Positions 11,791 to 24,051 are shown, numbered from the stretch's first letter. The stretch is DNA of 64,000 nt from Marasmius tenuissimus (GCA_029532415.1 JAQOTA010000069.1:1860001-1924000), one strand, 5' to 3'. The notes: generated by a model not told the origin, from the letters alone. Translations and numbers: made by a program.

Positions 11791-12925
11791 ACGGTTTTGA
11801 CGCTGCAGGTTTCCGAGTTTTGTTCTTGCTGTGAGGGTGTATTTAAATGTATAGTAATTATCGCAGACGTATCACGGTCCGTGATATACATGCGAGATCA
11901 ACAACACGACTGTTAATATGAAAGGGACTAATTGGCCTTTACTTTATAGGCTCATGTGGGTGCTAGATAGCGTTTTGATCGTGATCAGATTCGGCATCAC
12001 AACTTGTAATTTCTCGGAACTGTGGGTGCGTGTTTGAAACGTGCTAAGACTACGTAGTTATTTGAGGTATCATTGGTCAAATCCACCTCGTCTTGGGAAA
12101 GAAGCCTCGAATAGCAACCGGCTGCTGGCAAGCCGCAGAAAACTGTGGAAGAATGTTTGGTTTGCCAGCGTATTCCCTCACACACCCTACTCTTGACCAT
12201 TTCGGTGTCTTGCCATTCATTTGCGTCAGCATTGAGTCTATTCAGATTGGCTACGCCGGGCGCTGTACGAACGGATCTGGAGATCCCATAATTCATCTCT
12301 TACATGTGAAACACCTTAGCTCGAGCTTAATTTGCGAGTTCACGCTCACGTTGATATCATCCTCGGCAAAATGAAGTCATGAAGGCTGGGATGCAACGCG
12401 AGGAGTTGTCGAGGGAACCCAAGGTAGTCGTGCCATTCTATGCCGGTAAAATCAAGTTTCGGGCTGGTGCGTTCCCCGAGACCGCTTGCGCAATCAGGTA
12501 CCCAGTTCTATTTCCGCCCTCTCCCAACACCGATATTTAAAGAATCACTTCGAGCCTTAAGCACGCCATATTCTGCATGGTCGGGGACATAGTGGCAGGG
12601 CCGGCTGCTCCTGGTGGTACATATCGGGAGGATTAACAGTGCGACGCCACGCATAATCGGAGTCTTTTCGGGCAATGTAGCTCGGGTACAAAAGTCATGA
12701 ATCTCTCACAGCGATATGGTTTCTTCTGTTCCCGGAAGTTGCGAGCTCGATCGTATGTTTCCGATAAATCGCCTGGTAATTACTATTTTTAGCACCCACC
12801 GATTAGGCACCTACATTCTTCTACTCAAGAAATACACAAACTCCTCCCTTCCCCCTGTGCGAATTCACATTATCCTCAGCGGCAGCCATCTAGAAGAAGA
12901 AAGATTGTTGGTATCAGCGAATGAC
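11791..12925. other. Intergenic stretch, possibly with a decayed copy of the membrane-protein gene
   Basis: At 12560-12625 the plus strand reads cacgccatattctgcatggtc followed shortly by a segment like gggacatagtggcagg. It resembles exon 2 of the 11105-11790 gene (HAIACMV...IVAA) in order and spacing, but without an open frame. The remainder shows nothing recognisable. Confidence 0.25.
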
Positions 12926-13878
12926 CTAACAACTAAAATGGTAAATCTCACTTGGAACACTCTGTCCGGCCGAGTTGACTTTACTCTTCAACGCGCTGTT
13001 ACTGCAAAGCAAGCCTCTAACAAACGCCTGAGCGACCACTTTCGCACCAGCAGCGTTGAAGTGGAGCGCATCAGTCGGGAAAAACGTCGCCACCGTCGAC
13101 TGTCCGAGGGCGTTGAATGCTTGCACGGTGTAGGAGTAGTGGTCGATGTAGACGATGTTCTTCCTGGTTCCGATGCTCTGAGCGTACGTCTGGAATCGTC
13201 CACCGTCGAAGCCGATTTGTCCGTTTGTGAAGGTGTTGTGTGGGGTGAGGGAGGAAATAATTGGGATGGCGCCTTTGGCTTGGATGGAGTTGATGGCGTT
13301 CTCGATGTAGAAAGCGAAGCTGTGGATGAGGATCGTGGTTCCACTGTTTTCGGGACGCTTGTGAGTGAATATAAGTGAGCGGAATTGTATAGTACCGACC
13401 TTGCGGTCGTCACATTGGCAGTAATATCATACCCATCGCCGACGGCAGTCTGCTTCCCATTGTCGGGGTCTGCGTGCGGATCGTTGTGACCGAACTCGAT
13501 GATCACGAAGTCTCCTGACTTCACAGAGTTGATGATGTCGGTGAATCTGGGGTTTTAAAGAACGTTGTTTCAACTTTCTGTACGTGGATTCTCTGGTGGG
13601 GAGAACATACCGTCCGTTGTCACTGTAACTGCGAGAACTTTCACCACCGACGGCCTTGTTCACGACAGGGATTGAGAGGTATTGTCCAATGGCGGTTCCC
13701 CATCCTACCAAAAACATTATATGACGCCACACACTCAAAGAAGGCTGCAGCCCCGCAACGTACCTTGGATCACACCACTGCTGGGTGCCATGGTGGAGTC
13801 TCCGGCCAAGTAGACCGTCTGCGAGTTGACAGTCGACACAGCAGATAATAGGGAAATCGCAAAAGCAGTAAAGAACAT
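12926..13878 (-). CDS. Rhamnogalacturonan acetylesterase, carbohydrate esterase family 12
   Basis: Exons are 13878-13764, 13704-13611, 13546-13396 and 13357-12926; the product is 263 residues, a normal length for the family. A signal peptide (MFFTAFAISLLSAVSTVNS) targets it for secretion. SGNH-hydrolase blocks are all present: block I AGDSTM with the nucleophile Ser at about residue 28; a Gly in the VVNKAVGGES region; block III GHND at about residues 89-92; and block V DALH with catalytic Asp216 and His219, followed by FNAAGAKVVA. Enzymes of this family remove acetyl groups from the rhamnogalacturonan backbone of pectin (family knowledge). The GH28 enzyme at 35.6 kb could act on the same polymer. 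The 3' end could instead splice at GTGAGATT near 12944, changing only the last residues. Confidence 0.92.
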
Positions 13879-15390
13879 GTTGGAGGTGGTTCGGGCTGGG
13901 ATTGCAGACAAGTTCTTGTTGCTCTATATATACAGGAAGAAAAGCTGCTCAAGAACGGGCCGCCGCTGGCGCGGAATGAAGGATGCATCGTCTGACCACC
14001 AGGTGTGTGGTAATGGGGCAGATGGTAACCTGCTCCAGCGTGGCGACTTTTTGGCGATGTAACTCCTGTACTCGTAAATCTGGAAAAACGTTTATTTTGG
14101 GCGACAGAGTATCCACTGTTTGTCCGGCCAGGTGACCAGTGAGAACATCTGGTCTTTTTTTGAGGCATTCTTCTCCAGAGATGTTTGATAGAACACACTG
14201 AGCGAAGCTAGATGCCATGATGCAGAATTGGAGGCACCTAAATCAGTTTCAATCCGACAAGTCGCGAGAGAGCACTCCTTCTCCAACCTCGAAGATGATT
14301 GATGATTTTGCCACAGGAACCGTCAACCTCAGCAGTTCATCGTCCTGTTCATCGTTTTTGAACCTGAGAGCTCAGAGTCGAGTAGAGACGTTGTCAAGAT
14401 AATCCTTCCACGGGGTGGTAGTGTGATACAAGTAGTCCACAGAAATCGGTTTTACCAGGTCAACTTGAGAGTTATAACGATGGTGAATGCGGTATTATGC
14501 GCAGAGCGTCTAGTAGAGCCGGCGCAGTTGGTAATAATGGCGCGAACTACCAAGTGCTATCTTGAAGCACCTTTTATTTGTGGGCTTGTGTGGTTCGTCA
14601 ATTTCGGTGGTGAGGGCACGGTCGAGGGGTGGCAGTGATTACGAAAGACTGATTACACTAACGATCTTGTGATGTCCTGGGAAAGTTCTCTCGCTGTGCC
14701 TTGACCTTTTACTCTCACTCTCTCACCTTCATAGCACCGTTCACCATGCATTTGGAAGAACACAGCGCCTTATCTGCCAGGCAAAGTCATCGCCTTCCCT
14801 GAACATGCGCCTCGTACACTTCACCGCCATTTTCGGCCTGATGATCCCGACTAAGGAACATTTACGCCGGTTCTCAGACCTTGCTTAATCTGAATTCACA
14901 CTGCTGCGGAATAACTCGCTCCCAGCACACAAATATCGAGGCTTGAATTAGTCGTTATGAGAAGGCAACCCTAGAATTGGTTCTCTCGCGGACATACAAG
15001 TGAATTAGGAACAGAACGTTTCCGGAGCATGGCCTCAGCGTGTTCACAGCGAGGCTCGTCATCCTATACATCGGAGGGGAAAGAGGGCGTGTCACATAGG
15101 CTGGTATAAAGGGCAGTGTCTGTCTGGTATGTCTCGGTTCCTTTCTTTCTTTCGCCCGTTTTCTCAGGTCCACTATCCGCACTAGCCCAGATTTCTATCC
15201 AAGCAGCGTAAACGACCCGAGTTCCTCGTTGAACCCTTCTTACCACCCACCATCGCCCACTCATTATCTACGAAGGGCAACAGCGATTGGTGAGTGGCAA
15301 CTTGATTCATTTCCTCGTCGATCAAGTGGCAAATGCTGATGAATCTAATCAGTTACTTATACTGTATCACACTCATCACAAATCACAATC
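13879..15390. other. Stretch with no supported gene
   Basis: Minus-strand open frames at 13770-14286 (for example one starting MASSFAQCVL) have a donor-like CCAG boundary but no domain and no consistent multi-exon model. They may be 5' sequence of the esterase or noise. Nothing else is recognisable. Confidence 0.3.
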
Positions 15391-15585
15391 ATGCGAAACA
15401 TTTTCCTGCTCCTTCTTTTCTTGACCGCGGTCTTGCTCGCGAGCGCTACAGCCACGTCACCTGAAGAACCCCAGGCAATAGCTGTAGATTCGAACCAAAC
15501 CACAGCAACACCACCCACAGACGTTGGCGATTCAAAGAAGAAGATACGCCCGATGCGGTTTATGAGGAGACGGATTCACCCTTAA
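15391..15585 (+). CDS. Very small secreted cationic peptide precursor (candidate)
   Basis: This is an intronless frame of 64 residues. A strong signal peptide (IFLLLLFLTAVLLASATA) is followed by an acidic/polar spacer with one N-glycosylation sequon (NQT). The C-terminus is strongly basic (KKKIRPMRFMRRRIHP). The KKK and RRR sites are potential kexin-type processing points, so the mature product could be a short cationic peptide; this is inference. There are no cysteines and no CaaX box, so it is neither a hydrophobin nor a mating pheromone. Its small size keeps confidence moderate; the clean signal peptide followed by a hydrophilic remainder is the main support. Confidence 0.5.
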   Translation: MRNIFLLLLFLTAVLLASATATSPEEPQAIAVDSNQTTATPPTDVGDSKKKIRPMRFMRRRIHP

Positions 15586-16551
15586 ACCCGACATATGTTT
15601 CTCCTGGCCTAGCCTGGAATGGACCATATAGAGATAGACTTTGACTCGTTCTTATGACTTATGTATATCGGAATCTGGTCTGGACCATAGACGGTGCGTA
15701 TTCCTTCTTTTTGACTCCGACTTGACTCTGACTCATTCTTGCGACTGAACTAGTTACTTATCATTATTCACGCTCCTTGTTTGACTCCGTACATCTGTAC
15801 TACATACGATTATGCTGTATTCGGAAACGATTATTCTCGTTCAGCTCGTGCACCATGCCTCCTTCCTTCCTGCTACTGACATAAGGAAGTAGAAGGGCCT
15901 TTATCACGAATTTTTGGCGACAAACAAACCCTACGAAAACATATTCTAGCGCCATCGAAGGAGTTATTACCATTGCTCGATTGCATCTCGCTCTTTGCTC
16001 TCACCCGCGATACCCTCCCGAACTTGACATGTTCGACATGTTCACACTGGATTCTCCCGCTTTAGCGGCTCAGCGCCCAGTGCCATACCTACTGGTCCCG
16101 AAAGCAACAGTATCGCCCTGCTTGTGACTGTTGTGGCTGAATTTAGTTGGTCAGGCTTGGCGAAGGTGGGTGCAACTGGAACCGCCAGTTATAGGCAGAT
16201 TTGAACTTGACCTACCCAAGTAGGTGGCACATTAAAGGCACAGGGTCTGAACGTCACCGGTTAATGTCCATTTCGGTATCTTCGCTGCCTCAAAGTGATC
16301 CCAACTCGTATACATTACGGCCTCGTCCATGTCGATTCTCCATCTGATGCAAATCTGGTTTAACCGACCCGGTCTCTCGCCTACTTCTATCGTATTGCGG
16401 GATGTTGAGCGCCCCCAACTGATAAGAATCAGTTGACCTAACTGCTGTGTTAATCTGGCGCCCATTGAAAGTTTATTTAACCCCCCACATTCCCTGGCAT
16501 CCCACACTTTTTCAGGTCATCTCAATACTGACCACGACGTAGGTTGCAGAC
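15586..16551. other. Intergenic stretch with imperfect short repeats
   Basis: Between 15610 and 15790 there are repeated motifs (ctggaatggaccata and ctggtctggaccata; several gactttgactc / gactctgactc / gactgaact variants). They look like a decayed short tandem array. No gene is seen. Confidence 0.35.
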
Positions 16552-19500
16552 ATGGTCAGTCGCCCACTGCCCGAATGTTCTCAAGTTACACTACTGACAC
16601 GAATATCAATACATTGATTAGAACATTTTCCGAAGAATCAGTCGTGCGGTTCGAGGATCAGACAAGGAGGACCGCGAAAATCCTCGTTGGGACGTCGAGC
16701 CTAAACAACCCCTCGCTATTCCAAGATCGCCGTCACAAGAGCTCCCTGAATCATGGTACACACCACCGCCACGTATACCTCCGCCACCAGGGCAAGCGTT
16801 CTCGGGTTGGGGGGATCTAACGCCAGACGGGCGGGAATCCAGTGGCTTCAAGAGATGCATCCACGATCATTCCCAACTGCTGGGCAACGACCATTATGCG
16901 CATTGTGCAGAGATCTGGGACAAGAAAGCCTCTCGATGGATGATATTTGATCAGAAGGATGTCCCACCGGAACGTGTCAGTACTCGACATGATACGTATA
17001 CATATTTCTGTGTTACGGCGAGGTACACTGATCGCTGGAGTGAGTTTGGAATCAACTCCTTTGCCGAGCCATGGGCTGACCGAACGTTCGCCAATCGCAG
17101 GTGAACCATATCATACCTTGACTCACTTTGCTGAGCCCTTGCTCAGCTTTGTTGTCGCGACATGCCATACATCTGGCTCTTGGGGAGACCCCTCCGTGAC
17201 CGCCCCTCAACGCAATCATGAGGTTGAGATGGGTCAGGCGTTGCGCACGTTGAAAAAGACCAAGGCCAAATTCGAGGAGATCAAGGAAGCTAGGAGCAAG
17301 TCGTCTACGACGTCTCTTGAGGACAAGCTCTCACTGGTCATGTCGCTTGGGCATAGGGCAGTTGACAGTCGTATGTGCATAATACTTGGGAGTACTGACT
17401 CTTCTCTTACTCTTTTCTCCTACCTCTTCCGATAGACACTCCGGAGGTTGAGCTGGACGACTATCTCAAGGACATCGAAAAACAACTCAAGGTGTTCGTT
17501 GCGTACCTCGACGCTAAATTCAAACCGATGTATGTCTTGTCTGTTATTGCTCTCGTACCCATCTGACGGACGAATCGCTTGCAGCGCCGAACGACTGGCT
17601 TCCGCGATTCGCTACAAGTACATGGAATTCGATCTCCTTCCTTACTATCTTGAAATGGGACAGGAAGTCTGGTTCAAGCCCTCTGGTCACAACGTGAGTT
17701 TGTCTTGATATGCTTTATCCTAAATCTTGAACATCGAGCGGTCTTCAGGAACCACTGGCAATGAAAGTAAGTCGAGTCAACGTAAACGACGACGTTATCT
17801 CGTACGCACCAGTCCCACATCTCCAATTTTCTAGTACTTACCTTTCATCTAGGCGTAACTTTGGCGCAAACTTGGGCACAAACTTTGGCACAAACTTGGG
17901 AGATGTTCGTTCGGTCACTGTCGAGGGATACGGACATTCCTGGAATGGCCGATTCTTCAATATTGACATGCGCAGGGAGACATACTCCAAGTTTCATGTG
18001 AGTATCCCCTCGGCTTCCCTGCGATTTTGATAGATGGCTAAAGCGACTTGAACAATGTGTACAGGGACGAAGGGAGCTCTGGAAACTTCCTATTCAACTC
18101 ATGACACCTGAGAAACGGGAGGAGCTTACAGGCAAGTACAATAACCCTCCTGTCCATGGCACTCCCATCTCGTTCAAAGTTCGGGTACTGATAGAAGCGC
18201 ACTTGACAGCTCGTGGGAGGAGATACAAAGCTGAAGCTGGCATTTGTTACAGAATCTGTGAGTGGTGCTCTCTCCACATGATCTACCTACGGAATGGAGA
18301 GTCTAACCCGAAATCACTTCTTGTAGGGAAGGGCGTAAGTGTGGATCATGCGCCACTACGAGGACGGTGTGATTGAACGCTTCTCTTACCTGTTTCCTGC
18401 TTTTTGTAGGAACGAGTCGTCATCGACCGACTCGGCTACACCGAGGCCGAGGAATACAATGAGTCTGACGACCGCAGTGTCCGCGGCCATAGTAACCACC
18501 GCAAACAAGGCAGGAATATGGCGAAGACACGGAGGGCACGGAGCCCTTCGGATCCCTGGGGCCCCCCTGTACCCATTCCGCCTACCGAGAGCATTGAAAG
18601 CTTACCCCTAGAAGATCCGTTCGAGTTCAACAGCGCGGAAATCCCCGATGACTTGTTGTGTTTCATGCCAGTCGAGTTGTTTGGGTACAACTTGATGAGA
18701 AAGGAGTGGCAGTCCTTTAAGTTGGACGAGGTGAAACCGGTGGAGTTTGATAGCAAAGCTTGGGACCATTTGGTACTCGATGCGGATGTGAAGGTGAGTC
18801 CTTGCCACTCTTGCGTCGCGTTTTTTATTGAGCGAGACGTTGATACCTGTGTTCGTCTTTCACTAGACATTGATCAAGGGTCTTGTACAAGTTTCCACGA
18901 TGGACACGGCGGCCTCTGCAGCTCTCGTGAACGATGTGATTGCCAGGAAAGGTGGCGGTCTGGTATGTTAAACCATGGAACTCTTGTTTCTACTCTAACA
19001 ACTTGCCGTATCACAAGACTTCTGTGCTGTACGGCCCACCAGGAACTGGTGCGTACAATTCTTTTCGAGTTCCCCAAGAACATGGGATCTGACGCAGAAC
19101 CGTCGTGGATAGGAAAAACCCTCACGGCCGAAGCAGTCGCTGAGCTTCTGAAACGTCCCTTATTGACGGTTGGATCCTCGGATCTGCCGCGAGACCCTCC
19201 GGGCATGGAAGAAACATTGAGATACGTTCTGAAACTGGCGACAACTTGGGACGCGGTGATGCTGATCGATGAGGCTGACGTATGTGTTCATAGAATCTCA
19301 ACCCTGCTGTATGATTGACGGTTGTTTTTATTACATACAGGTATTCTTGGAGCAAAGAAGCCTTCACGAAGTACGTGTTTGCTTCAGACAGAGTGCCCCC
19401 GGTTTAATGAACCCGAATTTTAGATCGAACGAAACGCCCTTGTCTCCGTGGCCCTACGAGTCTTGGAATATCATCGTGGCGTTGTATTCCTCACCACAAA

Positions 19501-20077
19501 CAGAATCAAGGTCTTCGATGAAGCTTTTCTGTCCCGGTTCTCCCTTGGTAAGTTGTGCATTTTCAAGTACCTCCGCAAAAATATTTACTCAGCCTCGGCT
19601 TCCACGTCTCCTCTTCATTCCTGTCCAGCCGTGAAGTACCCCGAATTAAACAAGACCGGACGATACGTCATCTGGTCGAGATTCCTCGAACTGGCTGGAT
19701 ACACGATCATCTCTTCGCCCTTCGTTACAAACGATGACCTAGGTGACAAGGTTATACCCCGTCAATCAATTGAAGAGCTCGCCTCAAAGAATTTCAATGG
19801 TCGTACCATCAAGAATTTGGTACGAGGAGATCCACTTCGTTCCATGTAACTACTTGAATGCTGATTTCTTCTGATCATTTGCGTAGGTTCGCACTGCACA
19901 AGCGTTGGCCCTTTCGAGGTGAGTTCCGATTTATTGGACTTGCAATATAGCTCAAAGACGCTGATTCCCGTCTTGTGTAGTAACTCACCTCTCAAGATGG
20001 AACATATTCATATTGTTGTCCGTGCTCAAGAGAAGTTTTTGGAGGATTTTGCCGTTGAAAGGATTTCCTCCGACTGA
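16552..20077 (+). CDS. AAA-type ATPase with large N-terminal region, 17 exons
   Basis: Exons: 16552-16554, 16622-17100, 17147-17370, 17436-17529, 17585-17693, 17749-17997, 18065-18257, 18326-18333, 18410-18793, 18867-18962, 19018-19048, 19113-19279, 19341-19370, 19424-19547, 19629-19819, 19887-19918 and 19981-20077; 836 residues with every phase matching. The N-terminal half has the layout of the fungal ATPase family with an uncharacterised substrate region (GQEVWFKPSGHN, ...GYGHSWNGRFFNI, ...GERVVIDRLGYTEAEEYN). The C-terminal AAA module has Walker A GPPGTGKT (about 619-626), Walker B VMLIDEAD (about 672-679), sensor-1 FLTTNR and an arginine-finger segment DEAFLSRFSL. Introns split the Walker A between G and K and follow the Walker B Asp. 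Odd points: the first exon is predicted to be the ATG alone, and exon 8 is 8 bases long. The substrate is unknown; energy-dependent remodelling is expected from the family. Confidence 0.9.
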
Positions 20078-22646
20078 GATTTGACGATGGTGTACTTGTA
20101 CTGAACAGTTGGTGGTCCACCAACATCGAAATGACCAGGGTTTCTGGGCCTTGTCGTTTCGGCACCTTAACATAGGCTTGCTATGGTACATGAATATATA
20201 AATTCTCTCGATGTACAATATGGAGACCTTTTCTTGACTGTAAGCACGAAGTCGCAGGCGGAAACGGCGTCCAGATTCCAGAACCCAGGTGCGGGTCCGT
20301 CTGGGCGTTTTACCGAAGACGGCAATTTCCGAGCCTTTATAACTCCGCTGCCACCCGCAGTATATAAACCAAGAGAAAATTTTCTCCTGTTTCTTCGTGA
20401 CCCTCACAGGCAGCGCTGCTGGGCTCACGAATCTCCCGTTCATGAATGAACGGAAAGGATACCTTGCCAGGATTGGCGTGGTTACTACCACTATCGTACC
20501 AGGGATTGGCAACATGATGCCTAAAGACCCCTCAGTCGAGTTGGGAGCTCCAGCTTCCTATACCTATGAACCAATCCGGACGGTCTGTTGGAAGTCGTAC
20601 AGTCATACGTATGACAACCGCAGGCAACGGATGATTTATCGATTATAACCTTAATCGAGTCTAAATCTGGCTTCCGTTGGTGCGGAAAGACGATTCTTGT
20701 TCGCAAGGAGACTGGTGTTGTGGTTGTTGGCTTGGGTGTATTCTCTCGAAGCTCATCGCTGGTGTTCGAGGTCATTGTGCTGGGATGGATCTAGGGAATG
20801 AGTGCGTCCTCAACATTTCTTTATCTCTGTATCTCTGCTGACGTTTTCTTTGTAGTGCCCTTGCTCTGTCTCGTTGGCCTTCTCGCCTCGGTTGCTCTCC
20901 TCGTACTGGCTCGCTTCGCCTGGCCTTTTCCGAGAGTTCGCTTCTGGAAGATTCCCCCGTCCTCTTGTATCGCTGGCGTCCGGCTGCTTAACGAACCCTT
21001 CGGGGGGAAAGTTAGCTTGTCGTCTGTCGGCCGGAAGGACTCGGGTTCCCTACGTCGACTGCCACCTCGTCGCTCTCTTCGTGGACACGGCGCTCAGCTA
21101 GTCTGGACGCTGGCATGTGGGTCACACCCATGTCTATCTGCCTCACGGTAGACGTCGAATTGTTCGACTGCACCATTCGGTCCATGACACCGAGTCAACT
21201 GAACTTACTCTGTGAAGAGTCGAGTCAATAGTAACCTGCTCAAAGAATCGAGCCCGCCTCAGCGGTTCGGAAGAAGGGATTGTGGTCGCTTTTCCTACTC
21301 GGAAGAGGGCGTAGGGTTGGGTCTGCTTGTTTCATCAACGAGGCAGCGGATTTATCCTATCGTTTGGACTTTCCATGACCGGCAACGGTCGTGGGCACGT
21401 CAATCCTGGATTCTGTTTCGTTGGGGCTAAAAGAACCTGAACATTGCGTTCAAAAGGGTCCTTAGAACCGCCCTAAACTCATAGAAGAATCGAGTCCTGT
21501 GCCGCCAGGCTACCATAGTAATGATCAGAACGTATCAGTTATGGTCCAGAATCGAGTACCAGAACGAACGACAAAATGGAATAGCGGTTTAAGCACTCCA
21601 GTCGTTTGACATAGAACGTGCTGTCGTTGCGGATGAGGGAGGTCGTCTTGTTCGTGAGGTTGTGGGGTTGACTTGGTCGTTTGATTGGCGTCGCGTTGGA
21701 TGTCTGCTCCCGGCGGGAACGTCTTCGCTTTGCTTGTCTTGCTGCCTCGTTGACTTCGTCTCTCTTGACGAGCTGTGTGTTTGCCTTCGGGTGGATGCAG
21801 TGGCGGGTTAACCCCTGCCATGTCGGACCTTTTTGGTTGGCGACGAGGGCTAGATATTGGATGCTACCCTCCGATGCTCCTTTCTTGTTCGTTTGCGCAG
21901 CAGACCAGACTAAAAGATCGTCAATACCCATTGAGCGACGAGTCTTGATAATGAGTAGGAGACGTCTGGGGTGTGCTCAACCTACGGGCCCGGGGGTATC
22001 ACTTCAGACGTTTCTGACTCGAAACTTTCCGTGTTCCGTTATTTGATGAATGAACGCAGTCGGTGCGGCCAGAATTCGTCTTCAAAATGCAAGGCTGAGT
22101 TTCTGGTGCCCTTCTTTCTTCGGTGGTGGGACTTGGCCACTCTCCACTGCTTTGTTTCTTCCCCTTCCTTCGCGCCAAACTCTTGCTGGTCTCTCGACGG
22201 AGGGATTGACAAGGGTCGTCTTTATCCGAGAAACGGCCTCGAGGGTGGTATGCTTCGGCGCACACTCGATGGTCGCAGAGGTCTGAACTCGTTTCACAGT
22301 CCTCAGGGAACAGGTGGAAGAAGCAGCGCGCGCCTTCTCCCGTCTGTTCCCTTCTTCTCGCGAATTTTTGGAATACCCTTTCCTCTTCGGAGGAAGTTTT
22401 GACAACGCCAGTTGTCGTCAGTTTCAAGTTGGTACGTGATTTTCTCCTGAGCTCTATTATGGCCTGACTGATCTATTTCAGTGGGTGATGTCGAAAGACG
22501 TCGTTTTTATGGCCTCAGGAGCGCGGTCAGATTCGTTTTATCTTGCTAGTATGTATTATCAGAATATCATTGTGTTTTCGTACGATCTTTCGCAGCTGCC
22601 AGTTGGAGGGATCGATGAAGATAACACCATGAAGTTAACCCTCAAC
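20078..22646. other. 2.5-kb stretch with scattered minus-strand frames, no recognised gene
   Basis: Open frames such as 21539-21931 (minus; basic segment RQAKRRRSRREQ) and 21999-22427 (minus) have no domain and no convincing splicing. The motif agaatcgag (or agagtcgag) recurs at about 21219, 21244, 21485 and 21548, suggesting decayed repeat structure. This could be an old transposon remnant, but no terminal repeats or transposase motifs were found. Confidence 0.3.
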
Positions 22647-22730
22647 GGCCTGATGGTCTAGTAGTATGATTCCTTGTTAGGGCAACTTGTCATCTCGAGG
22701 AGGTCCCGGGTTCAATTCCCGGTCAGGCCC
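22647..22730 (+). tRNA. tRNA-Pro (anticodon AGG) with a 12-base intron
   Basis: The mature sequence is identical to the copy at 3602-3693: acceptor stem GGCCTGA/TCAGGCC, anticodon loop TTAGGG...T and T-arm GTCCCGGGTTCAATTCCCGG. Here the intron after position 37 is only 12 bases (caacttgtcatc). A T-rich run (22750-22760) 20-30 bases downstream is a plausible RNA polymerase III terminator. Confidence 0.95.
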
Positions 22731-22749
22731 GTGGAGCTTTTTCACGTCG

Positions 22750-22760
22750 ATTTTTTTTTC
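22750..22760 (+). terminator. Poly-T tract, likely Pol III terminator of tRNA-Pro
   Basis: A run of about ten T residues follows the tRNA by 20 bases. It is the only such tract nearby and fits termination by RNA polymerase III. Confidence 0.55.
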
Positions 22761-23052
22761 CCCCTGGGGCCTGAACAGATGCGTCATGCAAAGATAGGGA
22801 ACACAATGGTCAACTTCTAGCACGCACGGTCAAGTACTTACTCATAGTCAAACGTCAGGCATTCACAGATACGCGTCGTGCTCGCCGTTGAACACGATTG
22901 ACAGTCACACCTGGACCATGGTTAGAGCCGAATACATGCTTCTGATTATTATCGATGTCGTGCATACGGAATACTAAGAGATGAGAATATGGTACATATG
23001 CGTCCCAGGGTAGCAGAATATACATACTGGAGGTACGAAGGAATCGTGGAAA

Positions 23053-24051
23053 TCACTTTTGCACCCTCTTCATCTCCTCGACCGTGTGCTTCCACAATGC
23101 CTTTCTCTCTTCCGGCGAGCCGTAATACCTCGTCTTCCCCATGTCTTCTCCTCGGTCGTTTAGTCTCCATGCTCGACCTTCCTTCGCGGTGGAAAGTAGG
23201 CCGTGAAGCATGTTGTCGCCTGATTCGCGGTAGGTCCACACCATTGAACGCAGTACGACTCGTAGGACAGGCATGGTGACCTTGGAGACGTTCCGCAAGA
23301 AAGGCGATTCGGAATTCGACAGATACCCAGTGTCGACGAAGCCAGGATATGCGTGAACAAACGGTATCCCTGGGTTTCTCTCGGCGAATTCCTTTGAAAA
23401 AAAAAATGAGCATCAAAGGAAGTGTCAGAGTCGGGAAAAACGCACCTCCAGCATAAGATCGTTGTAAGTTGGTCCAGCTAGCGCGAAATGTGATTTCGAA
23501 TACGACTTTTTGAGGCCCAAATCTTCGACCTTTATCTTCCCTCCATAACCTGGAGCAAGAACAGAGTACACCTTTGCATCCTGTCCTTCCGACTGAGCCT
23601 TCTTCAAAGCAGGCAGTAGATCGTCGATAAATTTCCATCTCGCATAGTAGTGAACCGCCATTTTCCTGTCGATGCCCTCGGAAGTCTCGTCTCTCTCCTT
23701 CATCGTCGTGAAACCTGGTGACATGACCAAATAGTTTATCCTCGGTATCCGTGAAAGCAGCTCGGTCGTAGTCTTCTGAACGTTCTCCATGAGGGTTACA
23801 TCGCACTGAACGAACTCGTGCTTTGCTTCTGCAGATGAAGGCTGAGGAAATTTGGCGATGATAGCTTCTGCTGCTGCCTGATTGCGACCAACGATAACAA
23901 TGTGAGCATTGCCTTCCGTGTGATCAGCAAAGGCTTCAGCCATGCCTTGCCCGATGCCAGACGTTCCTCCAACGAATATGCCGACTGGAAGATACGAGAG
24001 AGAGCGAAGAAATGAGGAACTGGATGCCTGTTTAGCTGCGATGGACGACAT
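23053..24051 (-). CDS. Short-chain dehydrogenase/reductase-like protein
   Basis: Exons are 24051-23446 and 23391-23053; the product is 314 residues. The nucleotide-binding turn GGTSGIGQGMAEAFA lies near the N-terminus, and the strand IVIVGRN and the block QCDVTLMENVQ follow as in classical SDRs. The usual NNAG is replaced by VMSPGF. The Ser of the active site is in SVLAPG. The segment YSKSHFALAGPT aligns with the canonical YSASKFALAGLT, so the catalytic Tyr is kept but the Lys of YxxxK is His. Some fungal relatives are similarly unorthodox, so activity is uncertain. The extended C-terminus ends in a charged helix (SPEERKALWKHTVEEMKR). A TATATAAAC box is at about 24120-24127 on the minus strand. 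The substrate is unknown. Confidence 0.85.

Noticed and set aside
12716..13378. 220-codon plus-strand frame
   Set aside because: It lies entirely antisense to the acetylesterase, whose spliced product has all catalytic motifs.
22949..23806. 285-codon minus-strand frame overlapping the dehydrogenase
   Set aside because: It runs in the wrong frame through both dehydrogenase exons and their intron. The SDR motifs lie in the other frame.
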